Positions 19,669 through 34,300 of a DNA stretch of 64,000 nt are shown piece after piece (positions within the stretch are counted from its first letter, which is position 1; each line of letters opens with the position of its first letter). Both the position numbers and the translations under genes were made by a program. The DNA is from Lineus longissimus (Eukaryota; Nemertea; Pilidiophora; Heteronemertea; Lineidae), in contig NC_088316.1 in the NCBI RefSeq assembly GCF_910592395.1, positions 10,232,001 through 10,296,000 on the forward strand. Direction: 5' to 3'. The notes beneath the pieces are model-generated. The model ran no database searches, was not told the origin of the DNA, and saw only the letters and a list, made by a program, of their open reading frames with translations.

Positions 19669-21349
19669 TAATCATTCATTCAACAAGCAGTTGAGAATTG
19701 TTAACCTCATGATTTCCACCAACAACCAGGAAACCACTGACTGGCAATTGAGCCTTAAAGGGACAATATAGACAGCAGCTAGGCAGGCAAGATAGTTACA
19801 CCAAGCCGCCAATAGGGGTCTCTCACATCTCAAAGTAGATCGAAATGATTCACGCTTGTATGAGGGATATATTTAGTGCTAAGTCAGACATGACCAAGGG
19901 CCCTTACTGTGTATACTTGTAACTTAAAGATGGCCCAATTAGTCCCTCTCCTCCTGCCTATAGTCCCCCTTTAGGAAAAGCCACAATTATTATGAATTTT
20001 CTTCTCCAAAAATCAAAACTAGCCACTTTCTCATTAAAAAAAACCTACTAATGGCAATTTTTTTACAAAATAATGATAATGACATAATTTTAACATCACA
20101 CAACAAACTAGGTGAACCATCAATTCACAATTACTGTACACCTGGAAATATTTGTGGCCATTTTATTTAACAGTTTTGTAAAAAAGAAACCTGCGCATAC
20201 TTTTAAAGAGATTCGGTTGTGGCACAAGTCTTTATTTAGACTAGCGGAACGTTGTAAAAATAACTAAATAAGTGATTACTTCTTATGCAACTCATTGGCT
20301 ACAAAATCAACTACCTGAGGGGAACTCGAAACTGCTGACATTTATCAATTGAAGCTTATTCCCACCTTAGGTTTTAACCGGGCCGTTCAAAACTCCCCAT
20401 TATTATAAGCATTTCGCTATAGGTTTCCTTTAATTCAGCATTTCGACAACCACTAAGCAGTAAATAAGATTTTCTTCTTCGCAGCCATGAACAAAACTTG
20501 TGCAATTATCTGAGGACACGAAAATATAAGGAACAGGAATATTTCCGGGATACAGTAGTTGACAAATGCCACGAGTACATTTTGAAAAAGATATAGTTTA
20601 TAAATGTACAAGCTATCCAGGAAAACAAATATGAAACAATACTATATACAATATAAAAAACCTGGTTTTACTTCTGGGTTGGAGTGTCTGAATAAAGCGA
20701 TGAATTAATTCAGAATGTCTACGAAGCCACCAGTTCGTTAACTCAACTGATCCACAACTCAGGGACAACTCTTTACAGGAAACATGGCTAAGAATGCACA
20801 TGTTTTATTCCATTTGTTTCATAACTGAAATAAAAATTAATTGCAAAGAATTGCTATAGCAAATCAACTCAAAGAGCCGCATAAATCATAACAACACTTC
20901 CAAGATGAAGATTATTGACTGCTGTAACCGAAATTGATGTAAACCCCAGTCCAAGCAAGTAATTTTACACGTGCATATTCACTTTTACACGGATTGTCAC
21001 ACCACGATAGGGACAGATCAGATCCCCACTTGTTTTATCTCAGAGATGGCTCACGTGGTCTTTGGGGCAGTTTGTGGTCACAGTTGGTACCTACATGTAA
21101 TTCGATTGGCCAAACAACTTGTTTCCACTTGTACTATGCATCTGCAAACAATACCTGTAATAGACATATTGCAAGTCTAAGTTACTTCACCGCATTAAAG
21201 GCTTATGCCGTTTGTTAAAATTTTGAATTTGTAATTGAATTTAAAAATGTCCAATTGCAGAAATACGTACTAAATATAAATTCCGTTGTGAAGACTGATA
21301 TACAAATACATGTACTATGAACACCAAGTTTAAACAAATTTGTATTCAC
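19669..21349. other. AT-rich non-coding region
   Basis: No gene was recognised. Small open frames (for example 20971-21180) lack family features. It could be part of a long PDS5 3' UTR or intergenic sequence. Confidence 0.45.
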
Positions 21350-22224
21350 CAGCGTTCTCCAACCCCATTAATGGCCATGGCGGGCCGCCATGGCGAGATC
21401 GTAGGCCGCCATCCCGAAAATTTCCAGTGACTCGCCCGCCAGGTTGCCATCCTTGGCCGCCTTGCCGGATTTTTCACCCGCCAAGCCAAATAAAATTGAA
21501 ATCATGTATCACGTATCTTCTCATTTGATCCCGTTGTACCCTGTATATTAATTGAAAGAGACTGCTGATTTTACGCCGACAGCTATTATCATCCACCTGC
21601 GGCACACCTGCAAGCACACTTGTTTAGTCTACGATCTCTTCTTATCATAATCAAAAACAACCGTCCCCGCTCTGCCGCTAGCCGATGGTACAGGTACGCT
21701 TAATTGTCCACTCCCTTGACCTCGTTGCCAAGGCTACGGGTGATTGATATGGGCCGACTCTCGTCTGCCGGAACACGTGGATAGTAATGGTAGTACTTCG
21801 GGCAGTGCAGTTGAGTTGGGCGCGCGAAGTGGACATCGCTTTTGACTGGGTAGGCCTGCATATTTTTATTCTATTGGTTGGAATTGTGACTGCTCGCTCA
21901 AAATTTCTTAATGTGAGTAGGCGAACGCTTACGTAGCGGCTAGTAGCCTACTACCAGCCCGGCGGTTTTGCGACTTTCTGTCTGTTCTTTCCATGTCCGG
22001 CGCTCAAAGCTTCCGTCGCACACAGAAATGCCTGTGTCGAAGCTACGATAAAAACGTCAAAATCATCTCCTCAGGTGCCAGGAAATTACATCTAAGCCTC
22101 CCAAATTTTGAAGTTTTTTAAGGGAAATACCCCTGGACCCCCCGTTTGGGGAACAGCTCACGCCTATGGCGCTCACTGGCCGGCTTTGCCGCCAAGGCGG
22201 ATTTCTGAAAGTTGGAGAACGCTG
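21350..22224. mobile_element. Non-autonomous DNA transposon, 14-bp TIR, 5-bp TSD
   Basis: Perfect 14-bp terminal inverted repeats (CAGCGTTCTCCAAC at 21350-21363, and its complement at 22211-22224) are flanked by a TTCAC duplication (21345-21349 and 22225-22229). Its two ends are rich in GGCCGCC/GGCGG motifs that partly pair. There is no transposase. The superfamily is unclear: the CAG start recalls hAT but the duplication is 5 bp. Confidence 0.82.
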
Positions 22225-22812
22225 TTCACAAATAACTGCACTACGGCATTGTGTATTGGTGGATTTCTATTTAACTGGACCACAAGTAATTACAGACGGC
22301 GTACCCCTTTAAGAATAGATCCAGAAACTCAATCAGGGAAAATGTAGCATGAACAATAATTGGACTGTAACTTTCAAAAACTTTTTCAATATCATTTCTT
22401 CAATACTACAATATTTTTACACATCAAACAGATGCTTGTACTAATTGTAACCAAGGTAACTTACAAATGCGCAGAGAATTCAAAATTCATTCATTCAATA
22501 TAAATCATCAGCAGAAAAATTTTTTCAAAAACGTTGATTCAATGTTTTTACAGAGAAACACCTCCAACAAAAGACCGGAGGACATTCACAACTCTTGTCA
22601 AGAAACCAATTAAAAAATAAGGACACAATTTGTCCGTTCAATCAATGAACCAGAGACTGAAGGAAATTCTGCTGACAGCACAATACAGAGCCTAATCACT
22701 TGTACAAAATTAAAAGTCTTTCAGGGTGATGTGCCATGGTCCTAACTGTCCTGTACCTCTAAAATACTGATGGCCGTGTGATTTATTTGTGTGTTATTTA
22801 CAAGTGTCAACC
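22225..22812 (-). other. Probable PDS5 3' UTR, proximal part
   Basis: This is the sequence directly 3' of the PDS5 stop codon on the minus strand. It is AT-rich, with no other gene. An AATAAA on the minus strand lies only ~25 nt after the stop (22783-22788), too close to be the main signal. Confidence 0.4.
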
Positions 22813-25362
22813 TTATCGCCTCTTCGTCTTGGTTTTTCGTTGAATCTGGAAATGACAAAAGATTCACAACATAAACAATAAATAACATGAACATTTCGAG
22901 ACACATTTTTTTGGTGCCTTCCTCTTAAACTGTTTACTCAAAGAGCCAAACTTTCAATAGCTGTCTATAGTCGGCCGCATTCACTCGTTCTGCTTTCCAC
23001 TGTGTTTTTCCATTTGGACACACTAGAGGCGCTGATTTCGTTCCTTACAACGCCTCTAGAACTAGTGAGTTGCCACCATCTTGAAAAGCAGTACTGCGGA
23101 TGTAGATCAGGAATCTTTCTTATTGCTGTGAGGCTATCGCAACACCACAAAGCTCGCAATGCACTACGCTGCGTTTGTAGTTCTCCATACAATCATCTTA
23201 AAATCCACTAATAAGTGTCAAATTTTATCCATAAAGATCACATTTTGTTTTATGTTAATAAAAGAAAACGTTTTATGAGAGAGACTGGCACTAATTCGGC
23301 CTGAAGAAGATTTACAGACTGAACTGGCGTCATAGTTTATGACGTAGGATTGGCAAAACCCTGAATCACAGGATGCCGACATCCGAGATGGCGGGAATTG
23401 ATCAATTGCAGTGTCTGATATTTTTTTATTTCAGCACTGGGGCGAGTTTGTGTGTTCTAGAGTTATTCCCGTTTGATAATGAGGTCCGATTAACTACCAT
23501 GTTGTGATAATAGTTCATGTTTTGGAGTATTTTTATGTTTAATAAACCCTTTCTAGACTGCTGTATTGATCGACAATGTACTGGACATGTTTACATGCAT
23601 TTGCCTACAGAACTTCGGTTGAAATCACTGTTCTTTTTTCCTAAACAAGCATTTTTTCCAAGCTTTTTCAGCGCATGACAACTGCTCTACGCCGAGGGGG
23701 TCAAAAGGCACCATATTTCACCAGCCAACATTTTATGTGTACAATACCAATTTTGAGTATTTTTTCTGCACAGCCAATATCACAACACCACAGCAGCAGA
23801 GTACAAAGACAGAGTAACCTTTGACCTGATTTCGATCAACAGAATGCATCATATTTTTTATGCAAAGGCAAACATTTTTCAGTATAAAATACCACTGATC
23901 CATATCTGCATCGATGTCAAATCGGCCCCTTACCAAAACCTTAGAGGAATATTGGCTGCCATGAATTAGGCCTTGAACGAGAGGCAGAATAAGAGCAAAC
24001 CACTGTTAAAAGTGAGAGGAACTTACGCCTGCACTGATTTCATCCTCATCCTGGAACTTTTTATTAGGGATCGGTTTTCTGGGACTTTTACGAGGTGAGG
24101 AAGAGGCCGAGCGTGATGATTGGGTGCTGCCGCCGTCAGACGTACCATTTGGAATAGCAGCACGCCGCCTAGAACACAACAATGACACTTTGTCTGACTT
24201 TTTTTTATCACAATCAAAAAGATACAAGGCGAGTTCGCTTATAAATTTTTGGTGACATGAACATGATGGATGTCATCAAATATATTATTGGCAGGATAGA
24301 GAAATAACCAGAATCAGCAGTGCTCGAAAACAGCGGCTTCTGTTGCCAATGACTACAAGATTTTCCAAACTGCCTTTACCTACACATACCCACTATCACT
24401 GGGACTGTTATTTCTAAAATGGTCAACAGTAGAAGCAATTAATACGTAGCTACATGTCGTCCCATAAAATGGACAGTTCAGCCGATTCTGTTAAAGGACT
24501 GCGTCCCTGCACGAAATTTGTACTGTCTGTGTGTGTCGTCTACACTTACACATTGGGTCTCTTCTTTGGTGGCAAAGACTTGGAAGGAAGGGTTTTCATT
24601 GGGGAGGGGGACTTGCTGGAGGAAGTGGACGGTATTGTCGTTGACGAGCTCTGGCTCCCAGACTTGGACAATCTGGACCTAACACACAAGAATGTTTGTT
24701 AGTTGCGCAGGAAATCATGAAAGCCAACAGACAATAACCTTGGCAGTGAAAATTAATAGCCAAAAAGAACATTGTGGCCAAGGTCTCCATCAAAATCAGT
24801 GGTTTCAGGAGACAATGTAACGTTCCAGTTCTAAATTATGGTGCCATAGAACTTTCAATTTTGAGAAGTAATCCATATTTCCATTTGTTTTTGTTATCAT
24901 AATACACACTACCCACTGCAAATCAAACACAGAACCACCAGCTAACTCTCCGTTTATTCGAGCCCTGGAATGGGCACAGGGTCGTCACTTCAAAGAAACA
25001 ATAACTTAATATTTCTGGTAAGTCGGGAGGGCATGAACTTGACGAGGATTATTTATAGGCCATGGTTGAGATTTGGATCATTTATGCCAGCGAACTCACC
25101 GAACCAACAAATTGCAAAGGGTGGCTCGAGAACATGTCTGTAAACCAATAGTTACCTCTTTGCTGGAGAAGCAGGTTGACTTGACAAGGATCGCTTTCGC
25201 TGTGGTGACGACCTTTTTAATTCAGGACTCAACTTTCTTACTACCTTCCTACAATGAAAATAACACAGGATTAGGAAACAGTTTCAGTGCCATACTGTGA
25301 TGCGTCAAAGCCGAGGAATCGATCGCCAGTTACTGCGTCTTACATGTACACAACAATTCCCT

Positions 25363-25394
<32 letters not shown>

Positions 25395-28300
25395 TGTATT
25401 CAGTCATGGCCCAGACTTGGCCCTAGATTTTTTTAACTAGATGCAGTATTTTTTAAGCTGTGATGGACTCCTTCTCCTCCTTGGACAAGGACAATAAACC
25501 CAACTGGCGGTCAACCATAGTCACATGCACACAACAACACAGACAAAAAATGAAGGTTCTTTCTATTTTTGATGGATTGACAATAACTTTTTTAATCATC
25601 AGACGCCACCAATTTTAAGTGCTTTCTCCAGTTATCAATTCATTCCCCAACACCACTTCGCCAAACAAGAATGCTACAATTTCATTGACTCAGTTATTAC
25701 AAGTGTACCATTTCCACACTCTCCTGTCTCTGGCCAACATCGGCAGCAGCAGAAACCAACAATAGTCGTCAAGGTATCAAGGTCCATGCACTAATAGTAT
25801 GGCATACTTACTTAACATTCCTGGCTGCTGTTGGTGTCGATTTCCCCTTCTTGGCAGGACTGGCATTCTTGGAATTTTTCGTAGCAGGTCGTTTCTGTCC
25901 GACCTTAGTTGCAGGAGACTTTGACATATTACGTCCACGTAACGGTTTAGAATTTTTGCCTGCCCTTGTTAACTTGGAATTACGAGGCGACGCTGGTCCT
26001 GATTTCAGCGACGAAGATGACACAGATTTGGAAGGCGACGACACCGATTTCCTAGAGTTCGCTGCATTTACACTTTTGGACTGAGATACTTTTCCTGCCC
26101 CGAGTGTCTTTTTGTTCGGTGAGGATTTTGATTTCACCGGACTTGGCCTCACTGGCAAACCCTTTGTTCGTGACTTATTGTTCACAACTGTCTTCTTCGG
26201 CGAGGAATTCAACTTTTTTGACACCACTTTGACGTTTTTCTTAACATTTGTCATTTTCTTTTTTGGGGGGGATAATTTTACCGTAATTGATCCCCTCGAG
26301 CTACGAGTAGAGGCTGTGGACTCCTGACTCGATGATCTTGAGCCTTTTACAGGGCTTTCGCTAACACCACGGACCGAGTTATTACCAAGTGTCCGGTTTA
26401 TAACCTTTGGGGTATTCTTCTTGGGGCTTTCATTGCTCGCATTCTTTTCATTCAAGTTTTGGGTTTTTTTTGCACTATTTGCCTTTACGTCAGAGTCTAT
26501 TTTTGTTTTTTCATTTACTTTTGGAGAATCAGTAGAATCCTTTTTGGTTTTGTCACCCGTATCCTTCTTTCCTTTCTTACTGACTTCCTTTTTTTGTTTT
26601 TCGTCCGCTTTTGCGGTATCCTTTGCGGACGTTTTTGCTGCCGTTTTTACATTTCCCAAGTTACTTTTAACCGGAGACGATTTCACATTTTCTTTTCCAG
26701 AATCCTTTGTGAATGACAGTTTGGACTGTACGAGACTCCCTACTGGTTTCTTCACTAATTTTGCTGAAGAGGTAGAGGACTCGCCCGATGATTGCGGACT
26801 TACTCCATTTTGAACCGGTGATTCCACTGTTGTCGGAGGTGAAGACAGACGCGCCTTCTTAGCATTCGGTCCCTTGGATTTGGCCGGACGACTGCGTTTT
26901 ACAGGCTCTTTCTTTTCAGGTTTCCTGGAAGGTAAAGTAACACTATTATGAATGATACCAATTGTTGTACCTGTACATTGTCTAATGAAATGGCCAGGGC
27001 CATTGTGCTCACCTCATGTGGAGGAAAGATGGATGAAGAGCATGGTATTGTGTCATGTAGTGTTAGGTTTGATGTAGGTCCAAGCAATTACAATTTCCCC
27101 AAAATGGCCAATTTACATAACATTCGACCTCTGTGACCTTGAAAAGTAGGTCAAATCAAAGAAGACCCGGGTGACACATTGAATGGTTGTTAGAATTAGA
27201 TGTACCTATGATATAAAATTGGTGCCAATCGGGCAAGTCATTACTAGGAATAATGGCATTTTGAAGAATTTAGGATTTGGCCCCCTCCCTGGAGGCCAAA
27301 CGGCAAATCAGATCGCACCAAACTTCGGTACCTGAGATCATCTGACCAAGGGGTACATGTGTACTTAATTTGTGATCAATAGTCATTGCAGTTAAGAAAC
27401 GTGCCATAGTTACGGCCTGACGGCGAATTTACGCCATTTGACCTCTGTGACCTTGACAAGGTCAAATTAAAAACCTGGGTGACATATACTGTATGGTGGT
27501 TAGATGTACCCATGATATCAAATTGGTGGCAATCGGGCAAGAAGTTAAGGAATAATCACATTTTTAAGGTTTTTGGATTTTGCCCCCTGGTGGTCAAGTG
27601 TTGAATCATATTGGACCAAACTTCGGTCCCTGAGATCACCTGACTAAGGGGTAAATGTGTACCAAATTTGGTATCAATAGTCATTGCAGTTTAGAAACGT
27701 GCCATCGTTACATCCTAACGGCCAATTTACACCATTTGACCTCTGTGACCTTGAAAAGGAGGTCAAATCAAAAACCCGGAGGATATATGATGCACCTTTG
27801 CTAGAAGTACCTACCATATTTTTTTCAAAATTTCCCGACTACTATTAAGGGAGATATTGCATATTTTCACTTTTAACGTTTGGCCCCCTGGTGGCCAAAC
27901 CATGAAACGAATCGGACCGAAACTTGGTCTCCAAGGTGTCATTACATAAGGGTACATGTGTACCAAGTTTCAACTCAATAGCTCTAACAGTTACGAAACG
28001 TGCCCTGCTAACGGACGACGGATGACGACGACGACGACGACGGACGACGGACGCCACGGTATGGGATAAGCTCACCTCTGCTAAGAGGTGAGCTAAAAAT
28101 GGATAAATATCAATTCGAAAACACCTTGCTTACAATGTCCCATTTCTCTAATGGAATACGTATTAGCTACGTTTTTAATCCAAAGGTTTTGGCGAGACAA
28201 CCATTACCACCTGGGTTGGTCTGAAAAGTATCGAAAGCAGTTTCTTAGCGTATTTGCCTAAATTATATCCAGTTTAATGCATTTCAGAACAGAACTTGAT

Positions 28301-31300
28301 ACTTCACTGAACACCGCTATCTCACTGAACACCACCAATCACCACAAATATCAGACGCCATTTTGGTTTCTTCATTTAGTAATAGAGATAGAATAGAGTC
28401 AAACCCAAAGATCATCGTAGACACCATGGTCCACAAGTTCGAATGTCTATCTGATTCTTGGCAAGTTGGGCAATTAATTTGAAATCTACACAAAGTCAGT
28501 AAAAGTAGTCACTGGGTAAATTAGGCGGAAGATCTCAGAAAGAGTTTTGGTTTTGACAAATGGTAGATGGAAATATTGAGAAGACATCCTCCTGACAGAT
28601 AGGCTATGCTCTGTAGGCCCAGGGGGAGCAGTGACTAGATGAAATGGCTACTTAGTCACTGGGTAAATTAGGCGGAAGTGCTCGGAAAGATTTTTGGTCT
28701 TGACCAATGGTAGATGGAAATATCGAGAAGACCTCGTTCCGACAGATAGGCTATGCTCCGTTGGCCAAGGGGAAAGCAGCGACTAGATGAAATGGTTTCT
28801 TGTTACACGTACCTCTTGACATCAACACTAGAGCCACTACTCTTCCCTGAGGTGACACTTCCAGGTGATGCTGGGCGGTCGGTTTCTACAACACCGTTTA
28901 ACAACTTGTTGGGCTTCGCGGCAATCTGGGCGGCACCGTGCATCAATGCAGCAGCTTGTTTTTTCTGGAATGAGGACAGTATTTTTAATCAATTCACATT
29001 TAATGTGCTTAAATGATGCAGGTTCCAGACAGTCCTTTTTAAGTTGCGTGTTCGATTACAAGTGCTGGGTTTGTGTGAGTAAGCACCACAGTGGTATTTT
29101 TGGTACTGACGCCTCATCTCGCGCCAGGCCGCAGTTAGCGACCCTCCAAGTGATGTGTAACAACGACAAAGTCCATTGTATATTGTTCAATATTCTGCAT
29201 AATGAGCTTTAGTTCAAACAATTGACATTTGATACATGCATTCAGTGAGGAACCGCTTCCTGCATGCCATGGCCACGATGGATGAATACTACTGTATTCC
29301 TACATGTTCTGAGTTAACGATACAGACCTGCCTTTGCATCTGAAGCAGAGGCTCACAATGATACATTTCCATCAAACGGTAGAAGATTTTACCAAGTAAT
29401 AAAGACAAGACAACTTACTTTTGGAGGAGAGAAGGCAAATTCTTGAGGAAGGTAGAACTTGGTGTTGTTTGTAAATGACTGAAATCAAAAACATGTTCAA
29501 AATCAGCATCAGCTGTATCTGGTACGGTATCTCTAATCTATACATTACTTGGTGGTATAGAGAATAGTGGGTTTACAGTGGATCCACTGTTGGTACCTGT
29601 TTCAATGGATCATGCAAGACACAGGAAGTAAAAGTGATATGACAAGGATCATAACCATGATTTTTCTTAACATATTCATGTTAACCCTTTCTGCGCGGCT
29701 TGCGAGATATTCCGCCTGAAGCTCCCCGCGCCATATTCCGCCAGGTAAGGAAATCTCGACAAGCTGATATGGTCTTCAACAGATGGCAGCACTGCACTGA
29801 TAACGTATTTTCGATCTCGGCAAGGTTTTCTGGCCTGTCGCACTTAGTTTGGACTCAATAGCGTCACTAGGTAAGCATGTCTCACCATCAGTACGGAATG
29901 TTTGTGTTTTTTTTCCATTTCGCCCCAATGACTGAAAAATTACTTCCCCAAGCTAAGCTATAGAGGATTTGGGAAATTCCGCATGGAAAGGGTTAAAAAA
30001 TTACATGACAAACAATATTTTTTGATAGGACCTCGAGACTTTTGGCCTTAGACAAATAGATCGTGCAATCAGATACAGATGAATTAAGAAAGCGTGTAAC
30101 AATGATATTGCTGAAATAATCCACTTTGGAGGCTCCCAAGAGTATAAGGCTATACCAGGAGACTGGCCCACCCTTCAAATACTGTAATTTTACAGATGCA
30201 GTTTAATAAGTACAGTGGCAAAAACAGTTTGCATGGTTTGCATTTTAACCATACCTTGTCTTCAATGAAGAGTTTCTTTGGCAGAACCGGCTCTACAGGG
30301 AAGTCCTTCAGCATGAACGAGGTGGTCTTTGTCGCGATAATGCCCATTGCTAAATCACATATAGCGTAAAGTTTCTGCAAAATAGCGGGAGAAAAGTTAG
30401 AAAAAGGGGCCTAAGGTGTTATTTGTTGAAACAAAATTGACCTGCATCTACTGATACAGGGATTCCTGGATGCCAACTCACGGTTTTCTCAATACCTCAG
30501 TCAACAGAACTCGTTCCTCCTCAGTATAATGAGCGCAGACTTACATGGTTGGCCTCTTCATTGTCTGGGTCCTGAGCATCCTTCATCTGCTTGATAGTGT
30601 CCAAGATCTTGGCGTAGAAGTTGTAGCTATAGTTGTCATTCTTGGTAATCAGCGGCTCCATAATGAACCACAGGCAGCTAAAATGTGGAGAAGAGATCAC
30701 TATAGGAGGGGGTCTACCTGACAAAATGACCGAAAGGGTTCACAGGTCAGCAGGAGGGACATTTTTTTGCTCCAATAAAAGTGAAACTGAGAAAAACGAA
30801 GTGCAGTCTCAGGGTCGTATCCTTTATCATGAATTACCATATTCATGCAACTTGTTCATTGAAAACCTTACTTCTAATAGTGTTCAGGATTTGAAGAAAA
30901 TGAAATACGCCATATTAGGTGAATTCTTCTTGCAGCTATTCCTGGTTGACATTTCACCTCATGAATTTAGCCCAATACCATCAAATTCATCTCCAACAAA
31001 AAAGATCACTCCGGTTTCTCTCAAGTAACTTTGGCCATAAATATTAACCAAATCAAATGATAAAGACCAGGAAGGAAAATTTAACACCTGGCTTTACCGT
31101 GTGGCTGACATTTTCATCACAATGCAGGACTTCACGACTAATGGTGATACCCACCTTTAAGTCCCCTCAACTAATGAAACATGTACGTGTAGAAAACTAC
31201 ACACTCATCAATCAGAGTTATCTGAAAGTACTGATTCGGTTAATAAATCACACCATTTAGCAAGTGGGGGCATGACGAGAATAATAAACATAAAATGGCC

Positions 31301-34300
31301 CACTCACTCTTTCAAGTTGTTAAGTACAGTGATGTCATTGATGCTCCTGAACTCTGGGTCATGGGCAAGAAGGTGGACAGCGTATGGTAGCACATAGTCA
31401 GGCAAGATGGTAAACATCAGCTCTGCAATGAAAGGGAAAGTTCTTACAACCTAACAAGAGGCAAATATGTCAGGCCTGAACTCTGTATTTCTCAGAAAAA
31501 AATAAAATAATAAGTTGACAAACATTCGAAAATCAGAGACAGTACAGAAACAAACATGCTATTATTACCTATAACAGTAATTACTCTGAAGATTAAGCTT
31601 CTGAATATTCAGTTAAAGATTTTCAAAGTAAAGGTTATAAATCACTAACACTAACCTGAATATCACCAGGGGCTGTCCGAATACATAAAACGCAAGCATG
31701 GTGCTTGCATTCTCCAATTTTCTATTTTGTGAAGAAAATTGCCGATATGCTTCTCTATTCAGGCAAACCCAACAATAAGTTTTCGAATGCAAAGAAAGTT
31801 TCAGGCAAACCAAACAAGTAAAGCATTCCAATGCCAAGAAAGTTTTTTTGAGTTGTCACCCCTGATATAACATACCATTAGCTCCAGCTTGTTTCTTGAG
31901 AATCTCACGTCGCTTGCTGATATTGCTCTGCAAGTAGCCTTTGGCTTGTTTCTGTCGTTCCTTCAAGGGGTCATTGGCAGCTAGGCAGAGGATACTCATG
32001 TATTCTAATCTCAACTTCAAACTCATGAGACCCTTGTGCAGTTTTGCCGCAAACCGCGTCCTTACTTCGTAAACATCATCCTATAAAAAGAATGCAAAAG
32101 CTTTTGATCGATACACAACGTAGCCTACGATGTGATGTGAGGGAATATTTCACTTTACCTAGCAATATAGTGTGACTTTCAAATTCCCTCACACAAGAAC
32201 TCAGAGAACAGGCACTTTATTACAACTCAATCTAGCCTAACTCTAGGGACGACGGTTTACGACTTGGGCAGCCGAGATTTCATTCAGAAACCAACCTAGC
32301 TGATGCACATGTCGTTATCATCTGGAATATCCTTCCTGTTTCCCCTCTTTCCAAGGGATTATGACCTGTTGGTTACCAGTGGTACATGTATTTTTACCAA
32401 TGTATATTTTTACAAGCACATTTTATTTACTGTATCGATTATGTTATGTTATGTTTATCATCTTGCACGAGCAGCAGACGTATCCTTTTGAGGAGGTGGA
32501 ATGATGTATTTTTTCTCCAAAAGTGTGTTCACCAAGGCAAACCGCAGATGACAATTCGATACCTTGCAGGAATGAAATCCCTGGTCTAATGCTGAATGGC
32601 CACTTGATTTCGTAGACATGCTGATTAGTCACTTACATTGATGAGTATGGCTAGACCTTGGAACTGCTCCAATGAAATCAAGTCAGCATAAACCGGCTCC
32701 TGGGCAAGCTTCAGCATGCAGCATCCGGCCTGGAGTCGTAACCGAGCCATCTCAGCTTTGCTGAAATGGAAAAGAAATTTAAATGTGGGCTGGAATAGGC
32801 AGGGCCAAAGCAAGCTGATCTTAAAATATGAACTTTAAAATCATAAAGTTATGTACAAGTTTGTAAAATATGCAGGACAGTGGAACCTCCCTTAGCAAAC
32901 ACCTCTCTATTAAGGACAACCTCTCAAATAAGGACAACCTCTCAATTAAGGACACTAGGTTTGGTCCTAAATTGGCTGTTTTCATTCAATTTGACCTCTC
33001 TAATCAGGACACCTCTCTATTAAGGACAGCACTTGTCAGTCCGGAGGGTCCTTTATAGAGTGGTTCTACTGTATTATAAAGGTCAGAGTTGTTAAAGCAT
33101 CGGTGAAATCATCACAATGCATGCTCTTTGGGTCATTTGCTAGTAGGGAGTTAGGGCCAGGATTAGGGTTCAATCATTAATCAAAGGGACCGGGATGCCA
33201 CGATCACCGTCAATCTCAACCATTCAGAGTAAGCAGAAAGCCAAGACAGTAATCCACAATAAACTAATCCAATACATAAAGACTTTTCATACCAGAACAA
33301 TTGCCTCAGCAATTAGATGTAATGTACCTGAGATGTTCAGTTTCCATGAGATCCCCTTCATGTAATATGGTGGTGTATAACATTCGAAGCGTTGACTTGC
33401 CAGAGTTCTCCGCCATGGTGTTGGACTTGAGCCCCATCAGCCAACGCACCATCAACTTCATTGCACGCATCTTCGCCTTTGTATCCCTGGGAACTTTATC
33501 ATCGTCACACCACGAGTCGTACATTCTTCTCTGGGTGGACTAAAATTGAACAAAAAAGAGTCGAATAAAATCCCAATAGATAAACAAGTTTTTTTGAAAT
33601 CCAAATCCAAATGTACACATCACAAGGACCGAAATTTGATACAAAATTGAACAAAAGAAAATTGCATAAAATCATTGCCTTGAGAATATTAGTCGACAAA
33701 TTGTCAGACAATGAAACCGCCAAAAGATCAAGTCATGCGAGTGGGTGGGGTATGACATTTTTTGTAAACGCAGCAACAAGGTAGAAGTCTGTCCAAAGGT
33801 AAGTTTAAAGTTCACATAATTTTACTGAAGCAGAACCCCCATTACCCATGTTCACATGCACACGGTTATCAGTTGACCGCCCCACTATACAGATAGAATG
33901 ATGATCACACAATTTGAATAAGGAATGATCCACCTACCTTTGTAGGTTTTTCGGGGTTCTTCATCAGAAGGTTTTTCACAATCGACTGCACAATCGTATT
34001 TTTCATTTGTACGGCAAAATCACCAGGACACATCTGGGCAATGTGGCCAAGTGAAACCAGTGCAGTCTGGAAATTCTTCGCCTCCGGATCTAATGACTGT
34101 TTCAAAACGTCGAATATCTCGCTCAATATGGGTTGTTTGTTGACACTGATGATGTTGATACACATGACAGCCTGCTTGGCCTGCTCTGGTGTCCCTTCCT
34201 TGGCCAGTTCCACTAGTACGGGCAGCATATTACTGGAAGAAATTTAGAACAATGAAAATATTTTACAAGGTCACCACAACTTGTGCTAAGCTAAAGGACG

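Noticed and set aside
22783-22788. PDS5 polyadenylation signal right after the stop
   Set aside because: It would leave a 3' UTR of under 60 nt, and more distal signals exist. The site cannot be decided from sequence alone.
23054-23067. CTCTAGAACTAGTG resembles a cloning-vector polylinker
   Set aside because: Only 14 nt match, with no neighbouring vector sites. Chance similarity rather than contamination.
26421-26813. 130-codon plus-strand open frame (Phe-rich)
   Set aside because: It is the complement of the Lys/Ser-rich PDS5 exon. The composition alone keeps it open.
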